The translations under genes and the position numbers were made by a program. From Streptosporangiaceae bacterium NEAU-GS5 (GTDB lineage: Bacteria > Actinomycetota > Actinomycetes > Streptosporangiales > Streptosporangiaceae), in assembly GCA_017592665.1 (NCBI GenBank), contig JAGFNW010000012.1, positions 169,731 through 233,730 on the forward strand: a DNA stretch of 64,000 bases, given 5' to 3'. Below are positions 56,720 to 64,000 of this stretch, in pieces. Position 1 is the stretch's first letter; every line of letters starts with the position of its first letter. Below the pieces are notes generated by a model. It saw only the letters and a list, made by a program, of their open reading frames with translations, did not search any database and had not been told where the DNA came from.

Positions 56720-57139
56720 TCACAAGCGACCGTCGGCCAGTTGCCGGTACTGATCGGGGGTGCCCGCTTCGACCTGGTGGATCGCGAAGTCTGGATGGGA
56801 GCGCTGGACCTCGCGCAGGATTGGCGGCATGGAATCGTAGCCGGCGTCGATGATGCCGGCGCGAAGCGTCGGCATCATGGCGCGGCGGCGTTGCGGGCGA
56901 CGTGTTCGGCCCGTGTCACGTGGTCCAGGATTTGGCGCAGCTCGACGAGTAGAGCAGCGTCTGCCGGGGTCAGGCGACGTGGTGCGCACTGCGATCCAGC
57001 AGTCGCACCCCCAGCTCCCGTTCGAGCCGTTGTATCTGCTGGCTCAGTGCGGACTGCACGATGCGCTCGCGGGCGGCGGCCCGGCCGAATGCAGCTCCTC
57101 GGATAGCGACACGAAATAGCGCAGCTGACGCAGTTCCAT
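56720..57139 (-). pseudogene. Decayed LysR-family regulator
   Basis: ATG 57139 starts MELRQLRYFVSLSEELH, the classic LysR opening, and then loses frame within the helix-turn-helix. Other frames continue it: RERIVQSALSQQIQRLERELGVRLLDRS, then TPADAALLVELRQILDHVTRAEHVARNAA, then LRAGIIDAGYDSMPPILREVQRSHPDFAIH ending at TGA 56722-56720. At least two frameshifts and loss of most of the ligand domain show that it is dead. Confidence 0.85.
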
Positions 57140-58182
57140 GCCACCACCCCTCTCAACCGGGTGGCGCAGATATGAACCGCTTTCCTGCACTCTAGTCCTC
57201 ATGCGGCTTGGGCAGCCCCAGCGCTACTTGCCGGGCTGAGACGCCTGACAGACGATCTTCGGGTTCGTGCCGAGGTAATTGTGCAGGCCCGCCAGGATCG
57301 TCACCGCGATGGTGGCCACCTGATTGCAGTTGCGGACCGGTCCTGTGTAACAGCCGCGTTGGCCCGCGGCAATGGGACTGGGACGCGGCACGGCACACCG
57401 GCGGCCTGCCGGTCTTGCCCACAGCCTGCAGGCCCCGGTTGCCGGTGGCGCGGCCCGTCTGACCATCACAGTGTCCTTCCTGGCCTGCGACGGGGAACGA
57501 GCAAAGGATCAGGCCGTTATCACTGGAATCGATGAGCGTGCACGGCGGGGCGATGCCGGTGCTCGCGGCTGGCGGCCACAGCGCGTCCGAGCGCCGAGAA
57601 GATGGCATTCAGACAGTCCACCCGCGGACGTGACACCAGCGCCAAGCCGTCTCCGGCTCCAGCGCCGCGACCACTGCCATCCGCCACCATCCGGCCGCTG
57701 ATCTCCAGCGATGATAAGCCTGGCTCAACTCGGTGGTTTCCGCTGCGGCGACCCTGATAGATGATCAGCACACTGCTCCGTACGACACTGCTCACGCTGG
57801 CACCCTCGCAACGTGTTCATGCCACCTCAAGCCCGCGGCCCTCTAGTCTCGCGTCCATGTAGGAGCCCGACGTGAACACCAGGGACGTCAGCGCCCCCGC
57901 ACCGGTGAGCGCTCCCGTGATCGCCGCCATGGTCGAACGACTAGTGACCGCGCGCACCCCCGATCACGGCCACCGGCCGGCTACCGCGCGCGACTGGCCC
58001 ACCCCAGGGACGCCCCCGCGGGGCGGCCATAGCGCGAGCCCGGCAGGGCTGCGGGTAAGTGGTGGTAGGTGCCTAGTGCCGCCGACCATCTGCGCGGCAC
58101 GGCCATCGACCTCATACGACCTCACTGCGGAGCCCATCTCCGCGATACCGCGACCACGCGGCGCCCCGATCGGAGAATCCGT
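57140..58182. other. Degenerate region containing half of a duplicated block
   Basis: No intact gene. 57700-57802 aligns without gaps to 60920-61022, the block just upstream of the intact STAS gene. About 370 further bases separate it from the decayed STAS copy, against about 40 in the intact locus. Minus-strand frames at 57224-57469 and 57520-57795 are open but unrecognisable. Confidence 0.55.
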
Positions 58183-58396
58183 TTGACCACTCTCCATCCC
58201 CATCCCAGGGCACACCTTTCGCTCTCATCCCGGTCACCAGCCCCGCCGTCACCGTCGTTCATCTGCGCAGTGAGCTCGATCTCGCCACCGGCGACCCGGG
58301 CCTGCTGGAGATTCCTGCGCCGGCTCAGGCACATGCCGGCCTTCCTGCGACCGCTATCGCTCGCTTGATCACCCACCGGATGAACTGGATGACACA
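58183..58396 (+). pseudogene. Decayed copy of the STAS gene
   Basis: The sequence from TTG 58183 parallels the intact STAS gene from its ATG 61072: the ribosome-site region (GATCGGAGA), then CTCCATCCCC, and later CGTCGTTCA(T/C)CTGCGC and GA(T/C)CTCGCCACC. The reading frame breaks after THPHP-like codons and resumes as VTVVHLRSELDLATGDPGLL. The rest of the domain is missing and the copy runs into the DUF899 gene. Confidence 0.75.
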
Positions 58397-59140
58397 ATGA
58401 CCCAACACAAGATCGGCACACGCGAGGAGTGGCTGGCCGCGCGCCTGGAGCTGCTCAAAGCCGAAAAAGAACTCACTCACCGCAGCGACGAACTGGCCCG
58501 GCAACGACAGGCGCTCCCCTGGGTGCGAATCGACAAAAACTACCGCTTCGCGACAGAGGACGGCACGGCTTCGCTCCACGACCTGTTCAGAGGACGCTCG
58601 CAGCTCCTCGTACATCACATGATGTTCCCCGGATGCCCTAGCTGCGCCTCTGTGGCGGACGGATACAACGGTTTCGCCGTCCACCTGGACAACCACGGCG
58701 TCGCGATGGCCTGTGTGTCGCGCTATCCCATCGATGAGCTGACCGCCTTCAAGAAGCGTATGGGATGGAACGTCCCTTACGTCTCGTCGCGCGGTAGCCA
58801 GTTCAACTTCGACTTCGGCCTGGCCTATACCGCACAGGAAATGGCGGACGGACCGGAGCACAACATGCACCTGTCCTGGGATCACTCCGGGACACCCGCA
58901 AACCAGTTTCCCGTCCCCGAAGGCCTCCCGAGCCCCAACGACATGCCCCCCAAAGACGCACCCGGTATGAGCGCCTTCGCACTGGAGGACGACATCGTCT
59001 ACCACACGTACTCGGCCTACGCCCGTGGAACCGACATCCTGTGGGGCATGTACCAGTGGCTGGACCGCGCTCCACATGGACGCAACGAAACCGGCCGGTG
59101 GTATCGACTCCGCGACGAATACGACAATAGAACACCCTGA
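58397..59140 (+). CDS. DUF899 thioredoxin-like protein
   Basis: ATG 58397 gives a 247-residue protein with the family start IGTREEWLAARLELLKAEKELTHRSDELARQRQALPWV, then FRGRSQLLVHHMMFPGCPSCASVADGYNGF, where the CPSC lies at the thioredoxin active-site position, and later AFALEDDIVYHTYSAYARGTDILWGMYQWLD. DUF899 proteins are cytosolic and of unknown function, perhaps redox enzymes. It begins right after the decayed STAS copy and has only a weak ribosome site (GGATG). Confidence 0.9.
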   Translation: MTQHKIGTREEWLAARLELLKAEKELTHRSDELARQRQALPWVRIDKNYRFATEDGTASLHDLFRGRSQLLVHHMMFPGCPSCASVADGYNGFAVHLDNHGVAMACVSRYPIDELTAFKKRMGWNVPYVSSRGSQFNFDFGLAYTAQEMADGPEHNMHLSWDHSGTPANQFPVPEGLPSPNDMPPKDAPGMSAFALEDDIVYHTYSAYARGTDILWGMYQWLDRAPHGRNETGRWYRLRDEYDNRTP

Positions 59141-59683
59141 CACATAGGGGTTTGCTCCTTCGGCGGGTCCGAATGCCTCGTACAGCATCCCGGTAGGCGT
59201 AAACCGAGGGGACGTTGCCACGGCTGGCCGACACGCTGGAAATCACTGCAAGGAGCTGCTCGGACTGCCCGCCACGGCGGCGCCGTGCGGAAACCCGTGA
59301 TGCGTGATCTGACCCCGGAGGCATCAGCAGGATCTCGCCTTTGGCCAGGATGCCGGGGCCGCCGTACTCGGCCAACCACAAGGTGCACGACGGCGCGGTC
59401 GTTTTCCGTACCCAAGCCGGTGGCCGATGGAGGTCAACCGGGCCGGCGAGGCCAGGCCACGACATCACGCCCGAGCATGTTTCTGTGTCGGGGTCAGGCG
59501 TCCAGTCTCGGGCCGCAGCAACCATCAGCTCTACGTTCGAATCTCACACCGGATCACCGGCCGCCGTATACACGGTTTCTGATCTACGGCCATGCGCCTG
59601 CACATCGATTGGCAGGCCGCGCGGTCCCGGCTTCACTCGGTGACCCCACCCACATGACCGATGCCGGAGCAAGGAGCAGCCAC
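59141..59683. other. Intergenic stretch, no supported gene
   Basis: About 540 bases. A minus-strand frame contains LWLAEYGGPGILAKGEILLMPPG, which might be a fragment of a cupin-like domain, but it lacks a start and continues as nonsense. I see no RNA gene. Confidence 0.35.
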
Positions 59684-60121
59684 ATGAACCCCGGACATCA
59701 CGTTCATCCAGCCAACCGGCGCCGGCACGACCAGCGCACCAACGGCGAAATGCTCGCCGACAAGGTGACGGGCGTTTTCGGCTCGTGGCGGTTCATCTCC
59801 ATCCAGACTGTGATCGTCGCGATCTGGATCGGCATCAATCTTCTGGCTGTGGCCAACCGGTGGGATCCCTATCCGTTCATCCTGCTCAATCTGGTGTTTT
59901 CCACTCAGGCTGCGTACGCGGCCCCGCTGATTCTGCTCAGCCAGAACCGTCAGGCCGACACCGACCGGCTCGAAGCCGAACACGACTATCGCGTTAATCA
60001 GATCGCGTTGCAGTACCTCATCGCCTGGCACCGCGACCAGCACGGTGAGGCATGCCAGTGCGTTCACGACGCCCGGCCGATCGCCGAGAACACCCTCGCC
60101 GAACTCGGCCACACCACTTGA
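59684..60121 (+). CDS. DUF1003 membrane protein
   Basis: ATG 59684 follows AAGGAG with 8 bases of spacing; an upstream in-frame ATG (59654) lacks a site. The 145-residue product has the DUF1003 signature ADKVTGVFGSWRFISIQTVIVAIWIGIN, the second helix WDPYPFILLNLVFSTQAAYAAPLILLSQNRQ, then a soluble coil DRLEAEHDYRVN. Function of the family unknown. Confidence 0.9.
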   Translation: MNPGHHVHPANRRRHDQRTNGEMLADKVTGVFGSWRFISIQTVIVAIWIGINLLAVANRWDPYPFILLNLVFSTQAAYAAPLILLSQNRQADTDRLEAEHDYRVNQIALQYLIAWHRDQHGEACQCVHDARPIAENTLAELGHTT

Positions 60122-60381
60122 ACACGCACCCGGTGCCACCGCGAAAGCCCGGCCCGTGGGGTGCGCGGCTGTAGCGCCGATGGATGCGATCAGGTGGAGT
60201 CGGCCTGCGCCAGTCCGATGATCACGTATGTATGTGGCCATCGAACAAGATCCCACGCCGCGCCGGTGATCTCGCGCCCGAGCGACAGGCGCCGCGGGGC
60301 CGGCCGCGTGTTCGCTCGCACCTACCGGCGTCCTCTCTTGGCGCGCATGCGAGCTGCGTCGACAGCGCCATCACAGACGAT

Positions 60382-60419
60382 GGCCCGGCTACAGGTTCCT
60401 TCGCTCCTGTAGCCGGGCC
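60382..60419. terminator. Strong hairpin, probable terminator
   Basis: GGCCCGGCTACAGG (60382-60395) and CCTGTAGCCGGGCC (60406-60419) form a perfect 14-bp stem with a 10-base loop, followed by TTCGTC. It lies 260 bases after the DUF1003 gene. The bases 60122-60486 hold nothing else I can support. Confidence 0.7.
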
Positions 60420-60486
60420 TTCGTCATTCGCGATTCAAAGCCGCTGGAACCGTCAGCCGGTCACCGGGAAATCCCTGTTGACCGGG

Positions 60487-60681
60487 ATGGGCCTGGGCGT
60501 CGGCGTCGGCGTCACGGTCGGGGTCACCGTCGGGGTGGGCGTGATGATCGCCCTGCACGGCTGGCTGGACGAGACCGTGCTCGGTCACGCGATCAGCCAC
60601 GGCTGCGTGCGAGTACCCGACGCTGCGCTCCGCATGCTGTCACGCGTGCCCCTGGGCACCATCGTCACGATCACCTCCTGA
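60487..60681 (+). pseudogene. L,D-transpeptidase (YkuD) C-terminal fragment
   Basis: The frame ends ALHGWLDETVLGHAISHGCVRVPDAALRML...VPLGTIVTITS, the YkuD catalytic segment with its HG and SHGCVR motif (Cys nucleophile). Upstream it is preceded only by a low-complexity Gly-Val run (GVGVGVTVGVTVGVGV) instead of the usual beta-sandwich and signal peptide. There is no ribosome site. It is a truncated remnant. Confidence 0.75.
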
Positions 60682-61071
60682 CCGACGAAGCCGACGTGGC
60701 CGGCCGTCAAGAACGCCCTCAATGAGTTCGGACCTCGCCACGGTCAACGACACCCGGCCGCGAAGAAGGTGCCGTTTCGCCGCAGGGACGAGGGAGCAGC
60801 GTGACGCCCGCCTTCCTGGTGTTGTGCCCACGCGAAAGGGTGGCACTGGACGCGCGTTCCTATTGGAGATTCCGTTGCTGCCCACAGATGGGCGCGGTGG
60901 TGCGGCGCCGGGGTTCGGTGATCGCCGCTGGTGATAGGCCTGGTTGAGAACAAGGGTTTCCGCTGCCCACTGCCTGTTGAACGATCAGGACAGTGCGCCG
61001 TACGAGAGCAAGCACGCCGGCAGTGGGCGCGCTGCCCGCCTGACCAAGTGCTCCCGATCGGAGATCCCTAA
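60682..61071. other. Upstream region of STAS gene, duplicated block
   Basis: About 390 bases without a supported gene. 60920-61022 matches 57700-57802. A GGAG at 61060-61063 serves the STAS start. Confidence 0.5.
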
Positions 61072-61446
61072 ATGACGAGGCTCCATCCCCGTCCCGGGGC
61101 AGGTTTGTGGCTCATCCCCGCCGCCGCCACCGTCGTTCACCTGCGCGGCGAACTTGACCTCGCCACCGCTGATCCGACGCGCGACCGCCTGCTGGGCATG
61201 CTGCAGCGCTGCGCTAGCCTGCTCATCGCCGACCTGTCGGGGGTATCGTTCTGCGACGCCACCGGGCTGAGTGTCCTGGTCGGCGTCCGACGCCAGGCCA
61301 ACTCCCGGGACGTCACCCTCGGCCTGGCCGCGCCCCACCCGCAGATGACCAACCTGCTGCGCATCACGGGCCTGGGCCACAGCTTCCCGATGTACGGCAC
61401 CACGCCGAACAGGGCCCGCGCGGTTTCCGGCATCGCGACACCATAG
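61072..61446 (+). CDS. STAS-domain anti-anti-sigma factor
   Basis: ATG 61072 follows GGAG. The 124-residue protein has TVVHLRGELDLATADPTRDRL and the STAS switch loop LLIADLSGVSFCDATGLSVLVGVRRQA; the residue usually phosphorylated is Ser or Thr at the CD(A/S)(T/S)GL position. It should bind an anti-sigma kinase and release a sigma factor of the SigB type. No kinase gene is in the window. A decayed copy lies 2.9 kb upstream. Confidence 0.9.
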   Translation: MTRLHPRPGAGLWLIPAAATVVHLRGELDLATADPTRDRLLGMLQRCASLLIADLSGVSFCDATGLSVLVGVRRQANSRDVTLGLAAPHPQMTNLLRITGLGHSFPMYGTTPNRARAVSGIATP

Positions 61447-61598
61447 TGACGCCTCGTGCGGAGATGTCAGTCCTTTCGGCCGGCGCCAAGACGGCCGAAA
61501 TCAGAACAGCCGGCGAGCTGCGGCAATGACGTGGAAGAGACGGTTCAAGGCGCAACATCACACGTCGCCCGGACAACCGGCCGACCGCGATTGGACGG

Positions 61599-62369
61599 TT
61601 AAACGGGGACGTCACGGAAGGCGGGCGGAGTGTCGGCGGCCGTTCCAGCTGTGATGGGAGATGGCCGAAAGCCTTTGACCACCAACCAGACGCCCAGCGA
61701 CCCCTCCCAAAGGAATATTGGGATGGCCGCAATGCCCGACAAAACAGAGACTTGGGGATAGACGCCGAACATCGTCGCGGTCGCGGAAAGGATGAGTAGC
61801 GGGGCTCCGATGAGTCCCACCATGGGAATGATGCGTGGCACGAGCCGGGATCGGTACATCAAATAGCCCAGACACACTGCATTCACGCCCGGAATGATGC
61901 CGGGCCCGAGCAGGAACGTCCAATTGTGGATCGCGACGAGCGCGTCACCGGCGGTGATGAGCGGGGCTGTATCCGCCCCGGCGGCCCCGGCCAGGTCCTG
62001 TCGCAGGGTCACAACTGCCAAGAGGCTGATGATGCCGACGAAAATGATGCCGGCTTCGAGGATACGAGCGGAGACAAAACCGAGGGCCACGCCTTCGTTC
62101 TGCCGTTTTACCACCGGAAACAGCACGACCGCAGTGCCGACACAGGCAAGGGCACAGATCACCTCGAGAAAGCCGCCCTACAGCACGCCGGTGTCAGGAC
62201 CGGGGCCGACGATGAAGTCCTGATTGTTCAGCACGGGGCCGTACAGGATGAGCGCGGGAATCGAAGTGACAATTGTAACCAGGTAGAGCACTCCCGCCAT
62301 GAGCGCGGTCTTCCGCAATGAGTCCATCGGCATTCGTTTCATTTCTTCGATTTGGGCGATGTTCGCCAT
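61599..62369 (-). pseudogene. DUF4386 membrane protein interrupted by one in-frame TAG
   Basis: ATG 62369 gives MANIAQIEEMKRMPMDSLRKTALMAGVLYLVTIVTSIPALILYGPVLNNQDFIVGPGPDTGVL, then TAG (62180-62178), then in the same frame GGFLEVICALACVGTAVVLFPVVKRQNEG and the rest of a six-helix DUF4386 protein to residue 256. Everything else is intact, so a single L-to-stop change (TTG to TAG) explains it. Either a recent pseudogene, a readthrough, or a sequence error. Confidence 0.85.
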
Positions 62370-62565
62370 ATCTGTCTCCTGGTCTGTCCGTCAAACCAGG
62401 TGGGCCATCAGGACATCGAAGTGGAGGTGTCCGCCTGTTCTCCCAGCCCTCCTCATCAGCCGTACGAGCGGGTGGAGCGTGGATGGTACGCAGGACGGCT
62501 ATCCGCTCCGGGGCTGGACCGACACCAGGGCAGGGCCGCCAGATGAGAGGTGGGTCTGCCCAGAG

Positions 62566-63183
62566 CTACTTGAGGATGGGGTAGCGGCGGACCAGCGGCG
62601 TGGCGCTCCACCACCGGCCGAGTCCGAGCGTGTCTGCAGCGCCGGCGAGGGCGAGTCCGACCAGCACGATCGCGTACACGATGTGCTCGTCGATGAACGG
62701 GTTGCCGGCAAGCGGCAGTTCGGCCGCCCACATCAGCATCAGCAGCAGACCACCGCAGGCGGCGGCGATGCGCATGCCCACGCCCAGGAGCAGGGCGATG
62801 CCGACGCCGGCCAGACCGGCCATGAACAGCCAGTCGGCCCAGACTTGGCCTGCCAGGCGGGTGAACAGGTCGCCGAACGCACGGTCGGCGGTGCCTTTCA
62901 AGAACCCGGATGTGGGGCTGCCGCCCTGGATCCAGGCGCGGCCAGGCGCGGTCGCCAACCCCAACCCGAAGAGCTTGTCGATGAACGCCCAGGCGAAGAT
63001 CCAGCCGAGGGCGAGACGCGCCGTAGCCCACACGTAGCCGAGCGCGGCAGCCTGCCGGGCCATGATGCCGCGCCGGGCCGCGGCGACAGCGGTGGTGGGA
63101 GGGGCGGTGGTGGTGGGACGAGCGGTGGCGCGTGCGGCAGGACGGCCGTCGGCCGGCCGGTTACGCTCTTTTGGGGTGGCCAT
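62566..63183 (-). CDS. DoxX-like membrane protein
   Basis: ATG 63183 follows AAAGGGG with 6 bases of spacing. The 205-residue protein has a Pro/Ala/Thr-rich cytosolic tail (residues 1-45) and then four membrane helices: LGYVWATARLALGWIFAWAFIDKLFGLG (DoxX hallmark), WADWLFMAGLAGVGIALLLGVGMRIAAACGGLLLMLMWAAE, EHIVYAIVLVGLALAG. A long insertion SPTSGFLKGTADRAFGDLF lies between helices 1 and 2, as in thiosulfate:quinone-type DoxX proteins. Confidence 0.88.
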   Translation of the reverse strand: MATPKERNRPADGRPAARATARPTTTAPPTTAVAAARRGIMARQAAALGYVWATARLALGWIFAWAFIDKLFGLGLATAPGRAWIQGGSPTSGFLKGTADRAFGDLFTRLAGQVWADWLFMAGLAGVGIALLLGVGMRIAAACGGLLLMLMWAAELPLAGNPFIDEHIVYAIVLVGLALAGAADTLGLGRWWSATPLVRRYPILK

Positions 63184-63480
63184 GTCAGGCCCCTTTCATG
63201 CGTCCGCGTGTGGTCACAGTCGGCACGCTGTTTCAGGTGACCGCAGCCTTCTTGATCAACTGCGGATACTCTCCACCGGATCACCGGAGTGGAATCTGTA
63301 GCCTCGCGGCGCGAGCAGGGACCTGCCGCGGCCAGACGCACGGGTGGCGCAAGCAACCAGCACGACCCGCACTCACCGGGACACAGGCCCCGGGGTGGCA
63401 GGGTGCGCGGGTGCCCGGGCCGACAGAGCGCCGGGGCGCGGTCAGGAATCATCGCGTTCCAGTCGTAGCCTGCTCCTAAA
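63184..63480. other. Intergenic, nothing recognised
   Basis: About 300 bases upstream of the DoxX-like gene. No gene, RNA or clear palindrome seen. Confidence 0.4.
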
Positions 63481-63799
63481 TCAGGGGCGCCCGTCTGGAG
63501 CGCGACGCCCGTCATTGAGCGGGTCGACTACGGGGTCGTAGTCCGCCGGGTCCACCAGGAACTGCTTCTCACGGTCGAGGACGTCCTGGCGGCTGCGGCC
63601 GACCCACCGACCCCAGACTGGCCTGGCGCGTAGCCGGTTGCCTACCAACAGGGGCAGAAGCAGCGCAGCTGCGCCGGCGAGCATCACGATGACACCCACC
63701 ACCTGCAGATCGACCCCGCCGACCGAGGTATCCGACAGGGCTAAGGCGAGGATCGCCCCCGATGGCAATCAGGGTGATACCACCGGCGAAGGGCATCAC
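63481..63799 (-). pseudogene. Small membrane protein frameshifted in a G run
   Basis: One frame starts MMPFAGGITLIAIG; the other continues GAILALALSDTSVGGVDLQVVGVIVMLAGAAALLLPLLVG and then a charged tail DVLDREKQFLVDPADYDPVVDP. They join if one base is removed from the five-base run at 63756-63760, giving ...LIAIGAILALAL. The combined protein looks like the small two-helix DUF6458-like family (GIDL..VG.ILM..G motif). A homopolymer sequencing error is possible. Confidence 0.65.
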
Positions 63800-63873
63800 C
63801 CATCGCCTCGTTCCGGTCCCGACCGTGAGCCCAGGGGTGGGCTCCGGTGTGGGCGCGGGTGGAGGTGGGCGGC

Positions 63874-64000
63874 TTATCTGCGGCCGGCCCAGCGGCCGGA
63901 GCGCCGGTTTGTGGTGCGGCCCGTGAACAGGTGATAGGCGAGCAGCAGCAGGGCGGCGCCGGCTATCGCGGTGAGCCAGGTGGACAGGTTGAAGAAGCCT
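63874..64000 (-). CDS. Membrane protein C-terminus, truncated by window edge
   Basis: The last 42 codons of a minus-strand gene: FFNLSTWLTAIAGAALLLLAYHLFTGRTTNRRSGRWAGRR and TAA (63876-63874). One hydrophobic helix and a basic tail resemble the end of GlsB/YeaQ/YmgE (transglycosylase-associated) proteins, but too little is visible to be sure. Confidence 0.5.
   Translation of the reverse strand, partial: GFFNLSTWLTAIAGAALLLLAYHLFTGRTTNRRSGRWAGRR

Noticed and set aside
60481..60550. Gly-Val repeat as a membrane or elastin-like segment
   Set aside because: It lies in a truncated L,D-transpeptidase remnant without start signals; simple-sequence drift is the better explanation.

Overview
The window is very GC-rich, with GTG/TTG starts, GGAGG-type ribosome sites, ATGA gene overlaps, SigE-type and SnoaL-tailed ECF sigma factors, DUF1707, DUF2786, MbtH and TPR-CHAT genes. 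This points to a filamentous actinobacterium, most likely of the Streptosporangiaceae or a close relative (inference from style only). No rRNA, tRNA, CRISPR array or complete insertion sequence was seen.

Layout. 0-5.6 kb: end of an ECF sigma factor, small conserved hypotheticals, an NmrA-like oxidoreductase, two small secreted or soluble proteins and a GT1-type glycosyltransferase. 5.6-20.9 kb: a nonribosomal peptide locus. One polypeptide of about 4424 residues carries C-A-PCP-C-A-PCP-C-PCP-C-A-PCP-TE and then a full MFS transporter. It is followed by overlapping genes for MbtH, a free carrier protein and a GT4 glycosyltransferase. Its promoter is near consensus and a perfect CelR/CebR-type operator (TGGGAGCGCTCCCA) lies just downstream, which suggests control by cello-oligosaccharides. 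20.9-24.6 kb: a secreted M6-like metallopeptidase and a second NmrA-like protein. 24.7-27.7 kb: a tightly packed four-gene operon (carboxylate-amine ligase, haem-oxygenase-like diiron oxidase, HemK-like methyltransferase, CDGSH Fe-S protein) that looks like an uncharacterised modification or biosynthetic pathway. 27.7-37.2 kb: membrane protein, acyl-CoA synthetase, alpha/beta hydrolase, a broken Mrr-type endonuclease, a sigma factor with a membrane beta-propeller partner, DUF2786, and a membrane protein plus zinc-ribbon pair.

37.2-50.8 kb holds two paralogous TPR-CHAT proteases flanking a secreted trypsin with a PASTA domain and 40 consecutive glycines, a DUF1707 protein, a large LuxR (LAL) regulator and a small RTX-like secreted protein. 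50.8-54.1 kb has an RDD membrane protein and a three-gene dimethylamine-monooxygenase-like operon (DmmA-like, reductase, DUF3445 haem demethylase). The DmmA-reductase junction has been amplified into a tandem array in which every copy recreates an ATGA stop/start overlap.

54.1-64 kb is a degenerate region: a frameshifted membrane protein, a decayed LysR gene, a decayed STAS copy that duplicates an intact one 3 kb away, an L,D-transpeptidase fragment, a DUF4386 gene with one in-frame amber stop and a small membrane gene frameshifted in a G run. These are mixed with intact DUF899, DUF1003, STAS and DoxX genes.

The best candidates for undescribed biology are the sugar-gated NRPS-transporter fusion with an A-less module, the ligase/diiron-oxidase/methyltransferase/CDGSH operon, and the ATGA staircase repeat.
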